Positions 8,141-16,541 of a stretch of 64,000 nucleotides of DNA are shown in pieces (the first letter of the stretch is position 1; every line of letters begins with the position of its first letter). Location: positions 124,001 through 188,000 of the forward strand of contig NZ_JANHDL010000006.1 in NCBI RefSeq assembly GCF_024494655.1, written 5' to 3'. Below the pieces are notes generated by a model, which was given only the letters and a program-made list of their open reading frames with translations, made no database searches and was not told the origin of the DNA. Origin of the DNA: Halorubrum laminariae (lineage in GTDB: Archaea > Halobacteriota > Halobacteria > Halobacteriales > Haloferacaceae). The position numbers and the translations under genes are program-made.

Positions 8141-10365
8141 TCGACCGGCTCCGGAGGGTGCTCCGGGTCGCCCGATGGGAGGCCGCCCGCGCCGGCGGCG
8201 GCGTCGACCGCCGGACGCTGCTGGCGGCGCTCGCACTTCTCACCGTCGCGGGCGGCGTGATCGGCGGCGGCCTCGCGGCCGGTGTCGTCGGCCTCGACGT
8301 CGACCGCGATGTCTACCGGGTGGCCGTCGACGACGACTCGCCGTATGCGGACGCGGTCGAACGCGCGCCTGCGCTCACCGCGGTCCCGACCGAGGGCGCG
8401 TCGCTGGGGACCTCGGCGGACCTGATCGTCCGAGACGTTGACGGTATTCCGGCGAACGACGGGACCGCCGATCGAACGACCGACGGCGAGGCGACCGGCG
8501 GCGGGACGACCGACGGTGGCAGATCGTCCGTCATCGGCGTCGTGGTCAGCGCCAGCGACACGCGAAAGGGAGCGGCCGCGGCGGCCGAGTTTCGGAGCGC
8601 TGTCGAGGCCCACAACGAACGGTTGATGGCCGCCGAGGAGAACGAGACGGCGGCGTTTCCAGTCGCGGTCACCCTCCGCTACGTGAGTCGGACAGACGGA
8701 GTCGACGACGGCGCGACGCTCGGTGGCTCCGGGGACGCCGACACGTCGGAAACCGACGGGACGGACGCCACCGCTGACGCGTCTGATTCCTCCGACACGA
8801 GCGGCGACGAGACGGACGGTGTTGATATCGATGCAAGCGGCGGCGACACCGACGCGGGCGGAGACGACGCGGGGAGCACGGACACCGGCGACGGGGACAC
8901 GGCGACGGATGGGAGCGGTTCCGACGCAACCGATAGCGGTGATGACGACGCGGCGGGAGACGACGGAACGGTATCGGATGACGGCACGAACGCGGGCTCC
9001 GCCGGTAGCGACGGCGACGGCACCGGTAGCGACGGCGACGGCACCGGTAGCGACGGCGACGGCCTCGCGGTTCCCTCCGTTGGCGGGGGGACCTTCGGTG
9101 CCGACACGGTCGGATCGCCGGGGTCGATTTCGCCGCCGTTCCCGTTCGTCTCGCTGCTTCTAGCGTTCGTCTTCCTCGTCCCGATGAACTTCCTCATCCA
9201 AGCTTATGGGTCCTCCATTCTCGACGAGCGGACGAACCGCCGCGGGGAGCCGCTGCTCGTCACCCCGCTGTCGCCGGCCGAGATCGTTGCGGGCAAGACG
9301 CTCCCGTACGTCGCGCTCGCGGGAGCGATCACGACGCTGATCGCCGTCGCGGTCGGCGGCGGCCCGCTCTCCGTGGTCGCCGTGTTCCCCGTCGCGATGG
9401 CGTTTCTCGGCGCGACGTTCGTTGGCGCAATGTTCGCTCGGTCGTTCAAGGAACTCACCTTCGTCACCGTCGGCGTGAGCGTCCTCCTTACGACCTACGC
9501 GTTCGTCCCCGCGATATTCACCAACGTCACGCCGGTCGCGCTCGTGTCGCCGCTCACGCTCGTCGTCTTCGACCTGCAAGGGGAGGCCGTCTCCGCCGGC
9601 GACGTGCTCTTCTCGACGACGCCGATGTCGATCGGGGCCGGACTCCTGTTCGCGCTCGGCCTCGGCGTCTACCGCGAGGAGGACATGTTCACGCAGAAGC
9701 CGATCGGCCGGAAGTTCCTCGACGCGCTCGCCGTGCGGCTCGCCCCGGTGGGAGTCGCCGGACGGACTGACACGGCCGCGCGAAGTGTGGCCGAAACTGA
9801 CGCATCTCCACGCCCCCGAACGCGAGTTCGCACGTGGGGCCGGGCGCTCGCTCCGGTGGCGCTGCTCACCGCCTGCACGATACCCTTCGTGTTCGTCGCG
9901 GAACTGATGGCTGTCGCGCTGCTTTTCGCGCTGCCGATCACCGTCTCGATACCCGTGTTACTCGTCGCGATCGCTTTCATCGAGGAGGTCGCCAAGAGCG
10001 TCCATCTCTACGCCGGCTTCGAGCGCGGTGTGTTCGCCCGCACCGACCGGGTCGCCGTCGCAGTCGGGGTGGCCTCCGCGACGGGATTCTTCCTCGCGGA
10101 GAAGGCCACCGCGGTCGTGCAGGCCGTCGGCCTCACGGAGTTGTACGTCGGCCGGGCTGCCTTCGGGAGCGTCGCCGGACTGGAGGGGCTGTCCGCGCCC
10201 GTACTGGTTGCGTTGGTGTTCGCGCCGCTCGCGCTCCACAGTGTCGCAACGACGGTGACCGCGGTGGGCGCGAGCAGGGATCGAACCGGGTACGTCCTGA
10301 CGCTCGCGCTGGCGACGCTGCTCCACGCGGCGTATAACTTCGCGGTGGTGAGCATCCATGGGTAG
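8137..10365 (+). CDS. ABC-2 type permease fused to a PrsW-like intramembrane protease
   Basis: A 742-residue membrane protein starting with GTG inside the ATPase stop. Residues 1-180 give one TM and an extracellular ABC-2 domain. Residues ~185-315 are a low-complexity Asp/Gly/Ser/Thr linker that includes three 18-bp DNA repeats (GTGSDGD). About six TM helices complete the permease. From ~570 a second membrane domain follows, with IEEVAK (Glu616, Glu617, Lys620), LAEK (Glu655), LALHSV (His701) and LLHAAYN (His730, Asn734), the spaced motifs of PrsW-type glutamic intramembrane proteases. The protein probably exports a substrate and may cleave it or a signalling partner in the membrane; this role is inferred. 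Confidence 0.85.
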   Translation: MIDRLRRVLRVARWEAARAGGGVDRRTLLAALALLTVAGGVIGGGLAAGVVGLDVDRDVYRVAVDDDSPYADAVERAPALTAVPTEGASLGTSADLIVRDVDGIPANDGTADRTTDGEATGGGTTDGGRSSVIGVVVSASDTRKGAAAAAEFRSAVEAHNERLMAAEENETAAFPVAVTLRYVSRTDGVDDGATLGGSGDADTSETDGTDATADASDSSDTSGDETDGVDIDASGGDTDAGGDDAGSTDTGDGDTATDGSGSDATDSGDDDAAGDDGTVSDDGTNAGSAGSDGDGTGSDGDGTGSDGDGLAVPSVGGGTFGADTVGSPGSISPPFPFVSLLLAFVFLVPMNFLIQAYGSSILDERTNRRGEPLLVTPLSPAEIVAGKTLPYVALAGAITTLIAVAVGGGPLSVVAVFPVAMAFLGATFVGAMFARSFKELTFVTVGVSVLLTTYAFVPAIFTNVTPVALVSPLTLVVFDLQGEAVSAGDVLFSTTPMSIGAGLLFALGLGVYREEDMFTQKPIGRKFLDALAVRLAPVGVAGRTDTAARSVAETDASPRPRTRVRTWGRALAPVALLTACTIPFVFVAELMAVALLFALPITVSIPVLLVAIAFIEEVAKSVHLYAGFERGVFARTDRVAVAVGVASATGFFLAEKATAVVQAVGLTELYVGRAAFGSVAGLEGLSAPVLVALVFAPLALHSVATTVTAVGASRDRTGYVLTLALATLLHAAYNFAVVSIHG

Positions 10366-11419
10366 CCGCCTGACGATCGCCGGCCGCGAGCTGGCGGGGC
10401 TGCGCGCGGAGAAGACGATCTTGCTCGCGATCGGCATCCAGCTGTTCATCGCGGCGTTCTCGTCGTTTCTCGTCGTCGGACTCGTCTCCATGTACGACCC
10501 CGGCGCGCTCGACGCCGCGGAGATCGAGGTGGCCGCGAGCGGCGACGCGGTCGACGGGCTTGAACGAGCCGCCGCCGAGGTCCCAAGTGTCGGCGTCACG
10601 ACGTACGCCGACGTCGGGGCCGCGAAACGCGCGTTCGACCGCAACGCCGCCGACGCGGTGGTGGTCGCGGACCGGGTCGACGCCGGGGACGGAGGCGGCG
10701 AGCGGATCGCGGTGCGGGTCACCGCGCCGGACGCCACGGTCGAGACGACCGTCCTCGTCGTCCAGCTACGGGAGGTGTTGCGCGCCTACGAGCTGGACGA
10801 GCGTCGAGACCGCGCCGCCTACCTCGACGAATCGCCGCTTCCGCTGCCGGAACGGACCGGCTCCAGTCCGTACTTCACGTTCACGTACACCGTGTTGATC
10901 CCGGTGTTGGTGTTCCTGCCGGTGTTCATCTCCGGCTCGCTCGTCGTCGACTCGATCACGGAGGAGATCGACGAGGGGACGCTCGAACTCCTCCGCGTCG
11001 CGCCCGTGACCCTCGGCGAGATCGTCGACGGGAAGGCGCTCGCGGCGGTCGCCATCGCGCCCGCACAGGCGCTGCTGTGGCTGCTGTTGCTCCGCGCGAA
11101 CGGGACGCCCGTGGCGAACGTCCCCTCGATCCTCGCGCTGATGACCGCGCTCACGGCGCTCGTCGTCGCACTCGCGGTCGCCCTCTCGGCACTCGCGCCC
11201 GATCGTCGGGCCGCGCAGTTCCTCTACTCGATCGGCGTCCTCGCGCTCTTCGGCGGCGCGACGGCCATGGACGGCGGCCCCGCCAACGCGGTCGCGCGGC
11301 TCGCGATCGACAGCGCAGATGTGACGACCACGGCGCTCGTCGTCACGTACGTGGCTATCGCGGCCGTCGCGTACGTCGGCGTCAGGCGGATCGTCGCCGA
11401 GAACGGGTTCGATCGGTGA
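10358..11419 (+). CDS. ABC-2 type permease (NatB-like)
   Basis: A 353-residue permease with an N-terminal TM (KTILLAIGIQLFIAAFSSFLVVGLVS), a large external domain (~residues 40-165) and five C-terminal TM helices beginning at YFTFTYTVLIPVLVFLPVFISGSLVVDSITEE. The EEIDEGTLELLRVAPVTLGEIVDGK segment after the second TM is the coupling region typical of NatB/ABC-2 exporters. It overlaps the preceding fusion gene by 8 bases, so the three genes form one operon with a heterodimeric permease. Confidence 0.9.
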   Translation: MGSRLTIAGRELAGLRAEKTILLAIGIQLFIAAFSSFLVVGLVSMYDPGALDAAEIEVAASGDAVDGLERAAAEVPSVGVTTYADVGAAKRAFDRNAADAVVVADRVDAGDGGGERIAVRVTAPDATVETTVLVVQLREVLRAYELDERRDRAAYLDESPLPLPERTGSSPYFTFTYTVLIPVLVFLPVFISGSLVVDSITEEIDEGTLELLRVAPVTLGEIVDGKALAAVAIAPAQALLWLLLLRANGTPVANVPSILALMTALTALVVALAVALSALAPDRRAAQFLYSIGVLALFGGATAMDGGPANAVARLAIDSADVTTTALVVTYVAIAAVAYVGVRRIVAENGFDR

Positions 11420-11442
11420 GGCGCGTTCTGGAGCCGCTGTCT

Positions 11443-12483
11443 CTACAGGTCGCCGACCACGGCGGCGACGCGGTCGACCGCGGCATCGATGTCCGCTGCG
11501 TCGACATCGCGGTGCGTCGTGAACCGCGTGGTATGCGTGTCGAACTCGACGCAGCCGACACCGGCGTCCTCGCAGGCCGCGACGAGGTCGGCGGCCGCGA
11601 TATCGGCCGCCTCGGTGTCGGCGACGACGATGTTCGTGTCCGGTTCAGGGGCGTCGACGCCCGCTATCGCGTCCAACCCCGCGGCCAGCCGCTCGGCGTT
11701 GGCGTGGTCGTCAGCGAGGCGATCGACGCTTTCCAACGCCAGTAGTCCGGGAGCGGCGATGATCCCGGCCTGTCGCATGCCGCCGCCGAACAGCTTCCGG
11801 ACCCGTCGCGCCTCCTCGATGAACGCCGCCTCGCCCGCGAGTATCGAGCCGACGGGCGCGCCGAGCCCCTTCGAGAGACAGAACGCCACGCTGTCGACGG
11901 GCGCGACGATGTCGCTCGCGTCGACGCCGAGCGCGACCGCAGCGTTGAACACCCGCGCGCCGTCGAGGTGGACGGGAATCTCGGACTCGTGTGCCGCCTC
12001 TGCGGCCGCGGCGATCCGGTCAGCGGGGACCGCCGTCCCGCCGCGGTAGTTGTGCGTGTTCTCCAGTGCCAGCAGGCCGGTTCCGGGACGATGAAGGTCC
12101 TCTGTCACGGTCTCCGACCGCACTCGATCCGCGGACGGCACACAGCGCGCGCCGGCGTCGACCAGCCGGGTCTGGACGCCGGAGAGCGTCGCCGCGCCCG
12201 CAAGCTCCCACCGGTAGAGGTGCGACTCCCGGTCCAGTAAGAGCTCCTGACCGGGGTCGGTGTGCACGCGAACGGCGATCTGGTTGGCCATCGTTCCCGA
12301 GGGGACGTACAGCGCCGCCTCGGTCCCGACCGCGTCGGCGGCGCGTCGCTCCAACTCGTTGACGGTGGGATCGTCGCGGTACACGTCGTCGCCGACCTCG
12401 GCGGTCGCGGCCGCCTCGCGCATCGCCTCGGAGGGTCGCGTGACGGTGTCTGATCGCAGGTCGATAAAATCGTCGTCTGTCAT
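11443..12483 (-). CDS. ltaE: L-threonine aldolase (PLP-dependent)
   Basis: A 346-residue fold-type I PLP enzyme splitting L-threonine or allo-threonine into glycine and acetaldehyde. It begins IDLRSDTVTRPSEAM and shows VPSGTMANQIA, LENTHNYRGG and HLDGARVFNAAVALG. The PLP-binding Lys is about residue 205 in CLSKGLGAPVGS, and the phosphate contact is RKLFGGGMRQAG. The length is typical of the low-specificity aldolase family. The gene is convergent with the ABC operon and divergent from the M32 peptidase. Confidence 0.93.
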   Translation of the reverse strand: MTDDDFIDLRSDTVTRPSEAMREAAATAEVGDDVYRDDPTVNELERRAADAVGTEAALYVPSGTMANQIAVRVHTDPGQELLLDRESHLYRWELAGAATLSGVQTRLVDAGARCVPSADRVRSETVTEDLHRPGTGLLALENTHNYRGGTAVPADRIAAAAEAAHESEIPVHLDGARVFNAAVALGVDASDIVAPVDSVAFCLSKGLGAPVGSILAGEAAFIEEARRVRKLFGGGMRQAGIIAAPGLLALESVDRLADDHANAERLAAGLDAIAGVDAPEPDTNIVVADTEAADIAAADLVAACEDAGVGCVEFDTHTTRFTTHRDVDAADIDAAVDRVAAVVGDL

Positions 12484-12615
12484 TCGTTGGCGGCGATTCG
12501 GCGGCCGGAGAGAAATAGGTCGCGCTCGTCGCCGAGGCGACTGGACGAATTCACCCGCGCCGGCGCGGCCGACGCCGGCGGTCAGTTCTTATGTCGCGCG
12601 ATCCATCCGTGTCGT

Positions 12616-14157
12616 ATGGGAACGGAAGCCGTCGAAGACGACGCAGACGACGCCGACACGTCAGACGCCCACGACGCGTACGACGCCCTGCTCGATCGCG
12701 TTCGGCGCTGGAACACGGTCGGGAGCGCGGCCGGCGTGCTCGGCTGGGACCAGCAGGTGATGATGCCGGAGGGCGGCACGCCCGCCCGATCGAGACAGCT
12801 CTCCACGCTCTCGTCGATCCGTCACGAGATGATCACCGACGCGGAGACCGGTGACCTGCTCGACACGCTCGCCGACGCCGACCTCACGGACGAGCAGGCG
12901 GCCGTCGTGCGGGAGGTCTCACGCGAGTACGAGCGCGCGGACGCCGTTCCGCGACGGCTCGTCGAGGAGATTTCGGAGGCGAGCACCGAAGCGCTACAGG
13001 CGTGGGAGAAAGCGAAAGACGAGAACGACTTCGACCGGTTCGCGCCGCATCTCCAACGGCACGTGGAGTTGAAACGCGAGTACGCCGACCACATCGACCC
13101 CGATCGGGACCCCTACGAGGTGCTGTTCGAGGAGTACGAGCCGTGTCTCTCGATGGAGCGCACGGAGGCGATCCTCGACGAACTCCGGGAGACGCTCGTC
13201 CCGCTCATCGACGCGATCCGCGCGTCCGACGCCGACCTCGCCGTCGACACCTTCGAGGGGAAGTTCCCGGAGGACGAGCAGGAGGCGCTCGCGCGCGACG
13301 CCTTGGATCTGGTTGGCTACGACTTCGACCGCGGCCGGCTCGACGTCTCCTCGCACCCGTTCACGTCGGGCAACCAGTTTGACTGCCGGATCACGACCAG
13401 ATTCGACGAGTCGGACCCGCTCGCCGCGGTGGGCTCGACGATCCACGAGTACGGCCACGCGCAGTACGCCCTCGGACTTCCACAGAAGCACTTCGGCACG
13501 CCCCTCGGCGACGACCGCGACCTGTCCGTCCACGAGTCGCAGTCGCGGCTCTTTGAGAACCACGTCGGCCGGAGTCGGGCGTTCTGGGAGCGGTTCCTCC
13601 CGACGTTTCAGGAGCAGTTCCCCGAAACGGATGACGCGACCGTCGAGGACGCCTACGAGGCCGTAAACCAAGTGTACGAGGACAACCTCATCCGCGTCGA
13701 GGCCGACGAGCTGACCTACCACCTCCACATCGTCGTCCGCTTCGAGATCGAACGCGACCTGGTCCGCGGCGATCTCGCGGTCGAGGACGTGCCCGAGACG
13801 TGGAACGACAAGTACGAACAGTACCTCGGGATCCGCCCCGACACCGACAGCGAGGGCTGTCTCCAGGACATCCACTGGAGCCACGGGAACTTCGGCTACT
13901 TCCCGACCTACTCGCTGGGCTCCGTGATGGCCGCCCAGCTGTACGCGGCCGCCGAACACGACATCGACGACCTCGACGACAAAATCACCGCGGGCGAGTT
14001 CGAGCCGCTTCAGGAGTGGCTCGCCGAGAACGTCCATCAGCACGGCTCCCGCTACGAGACGAACGAGCTCGTGAAACGCGCCACCGGCGAGGCGCTCTCC
14101 GCGGACGCCTTCACCGACTACGTCGAGGCGAAGTACGGCGAGCTGTACGGCGTATAA
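12616..14157 (+). CDS. M32 family metallo-carboxypeptidase (Taq-type)
   Basis: A 513-residue zinc carboxypeptidase removing C-terminal residues from peptides. The zinc site is HEYGH (His277, Glu278, His281) followed by the third ligand in HESQSRLFEN (Glu307), as in thermostable carboxypeptidase 1. Other conserved blocks are YDFDRGRLDVSSHPFTSG, ITTRFDE, IRPDTDSEGCLQDIHWSHGNFGYFPTYSLGS and the C-terminal YVEAKYGELYG. No signal peptide is present, so it acts in the cytosol. ATG at 12616 follows an acidic N terminus (DDADDADTSDAHDAYD); upstream frame overlaps the divergent promoter. Confidence 0.95.
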   Translation: MGTEAVEDDADDADTSDAHDAYDALLDRVRRWNTVGSAAGVLGWDQQVMMPEGGTPARSRQLSTLSSIRHEMITDAETGDLLDTLADADLTDEQAAVVREVSREYERADAVPRRLVEEISEASTEALQAWEKAKDENDFDRFAPHLQRHVELKREYADHIDPDRDPYEVLFEEYEPCLSMERTEAILDELRETLVPLIDAIRASDADLAVDTFEGKFPEDEQEALARDALDLVGYDFDRGRLDVSSHPFTSGNQFDCRITTRFDESDPLAAVGSTIHEYGHAQYALGLPQKHFGTPLGDDRDLSVHESQSRLFENHVGRSRAFWERFLPTFQEQFPETDDATVEDAYEAVNQVYEDNLIRVEADELTYHLHIVVRFEIERDLVRGDLAVEDVPETWNDKYEQYLGIRPDTDSEGCLQDIHWSHGNFGYFPTYSLGSVMAAQLYAAAEHDIDDLDDKITAGEFEPLQEWLAENVHQHGSRYETNELVKRATGEALSADAFTDYVEAKYGELYGV

Positions 14158-14489
14158 GCTACGTCGATCAGTTCCACCGATCGCGTCTAAACAGACCCAC
14201 CGATCGCGTCTAAACAGACCCACCGATCGCGTCTAAACAGACCCACCGATCGCGTCTAAACAGACCCACCGATCGCGTCTAAACAGACGAGCGGTGCGGT
14301 GGCGCGTGCCGGTTCGGCCCTTTATAAAGGGCCGAATCGACCGCGCGAGGGAGGGCAGGGGCGGCCGCGATGCGGTGCGGTCCGGCGGCCGCCTCTGACC
14401 GAGGCTGGGGAGGTGTGAGGCTGCGGGGACGGAGCGGTTCGGGATCTAGATCTCGATTGCCAAAACCGATCGGACCGCGGTCGCCGTTC
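14158..14489. repeat. intergenic region with five 23-bp tandem repeats and a 24-bp palindrome
   Basis: No gene is seen. Five 23-bp units (caccgatcgcgtctaaacag + acc) run 14175-14289 with only the final base changed. A perfect 24-bp palindrome follows at 14313-14336, centred on tttataaa. Downstream lies GC-rich DNA with gcggtgcggt motifs and, at 14400-14420, a 21-bp sequence (cgaggctggggaggtgtgag + g) that recurs exactly at 36441-36461. The neighbouring genes converge, so the palindrome may act as a bidirectional terminator. Confidence 0.92.
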
Positions 14490-15098
14490 TCACAGCCTGA
14501 ACCCGGTCATCAGCGCGATGAGAACGAGCATCACGGCCGTCTCGAACAGGCCGACGACGAGGTTCTTCTTCTCGATCGATTCGAGCCGCGAGGTGTCCGG
14601 ATCCGGCGACTGACTCTCGTAGTACGCGCTGAGTTGGAGCCGGTGCGGGACCGCGAGCCCGAAGGCGAACAGCCCCCAGCCGACCCCGAGGGCGGCCGAC
14701 GACAACGTGCTCGAAAAGCCGTAGCCGAGTCCGAGACCGCCGGTCAACAGCACCGTTCCCGACAGCACCGTCGTGAGCGAGAAGCCGACGAGGAAGAAGA
14801 CGGCCTTCGGCACCAAGGTCCCCATTACGGCGGCCGAGGACTCGTCGTCGAGGCCACCGAGCGTCGGCCCGATGAGCGCGGGGAAGATCAGCGCGAACCC
14901 AAACCACACCGCGCCGGCGGCGACGTGGGTATAAAAGAGCAGCGTGGTGCTCGACGCGATCACACTCGCCGCGAGGACCGCGAGCGGGACGAGAAGACAT
15001 CCGGCCGCGAACGCCGGATTCGCGGCGTCCGCGAGATGACGGACTCGGTCGAAAAAGCCCTGCTCCGGGACGCGGCGACTCTCGTTCGCGACTGCCAT
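14490..15098 (-). CDS. integral membrane protein, function unknown
   Basis: A 202-residue protein with about five TM helices: NPAFAAGCLLVPLAVLAASVIA, LLFYTHVAAGAVWFGFALIFPALIGP, VFFLVGFSLTTVLSGTVLLTGGLG, LGVGWGLFAFGLAV and FETAVMLVLIALMTGF. The His in FYTHVAAGAVWFG and the layout recall the CopD/DUF2269-type membrane proteins, but the likeness is weak. ATG at 15098 (MAVANESRR) is preferred over an upstream GTG-like start. It converges on the peptidase gene across the 23-bp repeats. Confidence 0.75.
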   Translation of the reverse strand: MAVANESRRVPEQGFFDRVRHLADAANPAFAAGCLLVPLAVLAASVIASSTTLLFYTHVAAGAVWFGFALIFPALIGPTLGGLDDESSAAVMGTLVPKAVFFLVGFSLTTVLSGTVLLTGGLGLGYGFSSTLSSAALGVGWGLFAFGLAVPHRLQLSAYYESQSPDPDTSRLESIEKKNLVVGLFETAVMLVLIALMTGFRL

Positions 15099-15243
15099 GT
15101 GCCCCGATTCCGAGTGACACAAATATCCCTTACGGTTGACACAATATGCTGTGGCTGAGCTTCGGTCTCCGCCTGTCGTACGGCCACATCACCCACTCTC
15201 GGCCACACCACCCACTCCGGACCGCGCCTCTCAAACGGTCGCG

Positions 15244-16416
15244 TTACTTCTCGATGATGCTCTCCTCGACGGCCTCGCCGAAGTGGCGTGCCACGTCTTC
15301 GTAGTAGACGAGCACCTCGTCGCCGGCCTCTAGGTCGGTAACGGCGGTTTTTCCCTCGCTCGTCGCGACCTTCACCGTCTCGGCGTTCTGGATGAGCGTC
15401 TCGACGCGGTCAACGCCGTCGTCGGTCTCGACTTCCGCCTGCAGCCGGAACATCGGCCGCTTCTCGATTTTCACCCGCCCGACGATCGCCTCGCGGGTGT
15501 GACCGTCGGTGTCGACGACCTGGACCTCGTCGCCGCTCGACAGTTCGGCGAGGTAGTTCGTGCCGCCCTCGGGGTTGCGGACGTACGCGTGGACCGCGCC
15601 AGCGTTCACGCGGAACGGCCGCGACTCGACGTACGGCGATTCGGCGGTCTCGGCGTGGACGAAGAAGAGCCCGCGCGACATCGACCCGATCAACATCCCC
15701 TCGTCGTCGTCCATCAGCGAGCCGGTGTCGATGCAGACGCGGTCCGCCATCCCCGTCTGCTCGACCGCCGTCACCTCGGCGTGTCGGAGATCAAGCGTCT
15801 CGCGGTCGGCAGCGTCGCGAGCGTCGACTGCGCCGCGGATCTCGTCGGGCGCGTCCGCATCGAGCAGGACGCCGTCGGCACCGATCTCCAGCGTCTCGAA
15901 GGCGGTCTTCGCCTCGGCCGCGGTCGTCGCACCGGCGACGAGGTGCGTCTCCTCGCCGACGCGGGCGATCAGGTTTTCGAGGGGAATGATCGACCAGTCC
16001 TCGCCGACGATGATAGTGAATTCAGCGTCCGTTGCGGCGGTCTCGGCGAACCGCTCGTACTCGGTCCCGAGCACGCGGACGTACGCCCCCTGCGCGCGGT
16101 CGTCTCGCCGCCGAATCGTCGAGAGGTCGGCGGAGCCGGAGAAGTCGTCGGGGAGGTCGATCGTCCCGTCGCCCTCGCCCCCTTTGCCGACGAAGTAGGC
16201 ATCGGCCTCCGCGTCGCTCTCGGCGTCGTCGATGACGTCTGCCTCCGAGCGGAACGCGGCGATGTTCACGTCGCCAAGCTCGCGGACGCGTCCGACGTCG
16301 CCCTCGTCAACGAGAACCCAGTCCGCGCCGGCCTCGATGGCGGCCGTGATCCGTCGTTTACGCGCCTCCCAGTCGCCGACGCTTCCATCGGCTTTTACCC
16401 AGACCGTGCGTGTCAT
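15244..16416 (-). CDS. 3-dehydroquinate synthase II
   Basis: A 390-residue enzyme of the archaeal shikimate entry route. It converts 2-amino-3,7-dideoxy-D-threo-hept-6-ulosonate (ADH) to 3-dehydroquinate by NAD-dependent deamination and cyclisation, replacing bacterial AroB. It begins MTRTVWVKADGSVGDWEARKRRIT and carries family blocks EFTIIVGEDWSIIPLENLIA, ADGVLLD, RVCIDTGSLMDDDEGMLIGSMSRGLFFVHAE and RVNAGAVHAYVRNPEGGTNYLAEL. The partner ADH synthase lies 1.7 kb away, separated by an HTTM gene. Upstream frame beyond 16416 is out of family. Confidence 0.95.
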   Translation of the reverse strand: MTRTVWVKADGSVGDWEARKRRITAAIEAGADWVLVDEGDVGRVRELGDVNIAAFRSEADVIDDAESDAEADAYFVGKGGEGDGTIDLPDDFSGSADLSTIRRRDDRAQGAYVRVLGTEYERFAETAATDAEFTIIVGEDWSIIPLENLIARVGEETHLVAGATTAAEAKTAFETLEIGADGVLLDADAPDEIRGAVDARDAADRETLDLRHAEVTAVEQTGMADRVCIDTGSLMDDDEGMLIGSMSRGLFFVHAETAESPYVESRPFRVNAGAVHAYVRNPEGGTNYLAELSSGDEVQVVDTDGHTREAIVGRVKIEKRPMFRLQAEVETDDGVDRVETLIQNAETVKVATSEGKTAVTDLEAGDEVLVYYEDVARHFGEAVEESIIEK

Positions 16417-16541
16417 TGTCGGAGTCTCACGGCGCGCGGGCTTGAAAACTGCGAAAGGGTCGGGCGTTGCGGGCGACGGTGAACGCCGAAGACGACAAAG
16501 CACTTATCGCTGAGATCGTATCGTACGACGTACGCATCCGA

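Noticed and set aside
12994..14223. Minus-strand open frame of 409 codons opposite the M32 peptidase
   Set aside because: Shadow of a gene with an intact HEYGH zinc site.
15499..16482. Plus-strand open frame of 327 codons opposite DHQ synthase II
   Set aside because: Antisense shadow of a well-supported enzyme.
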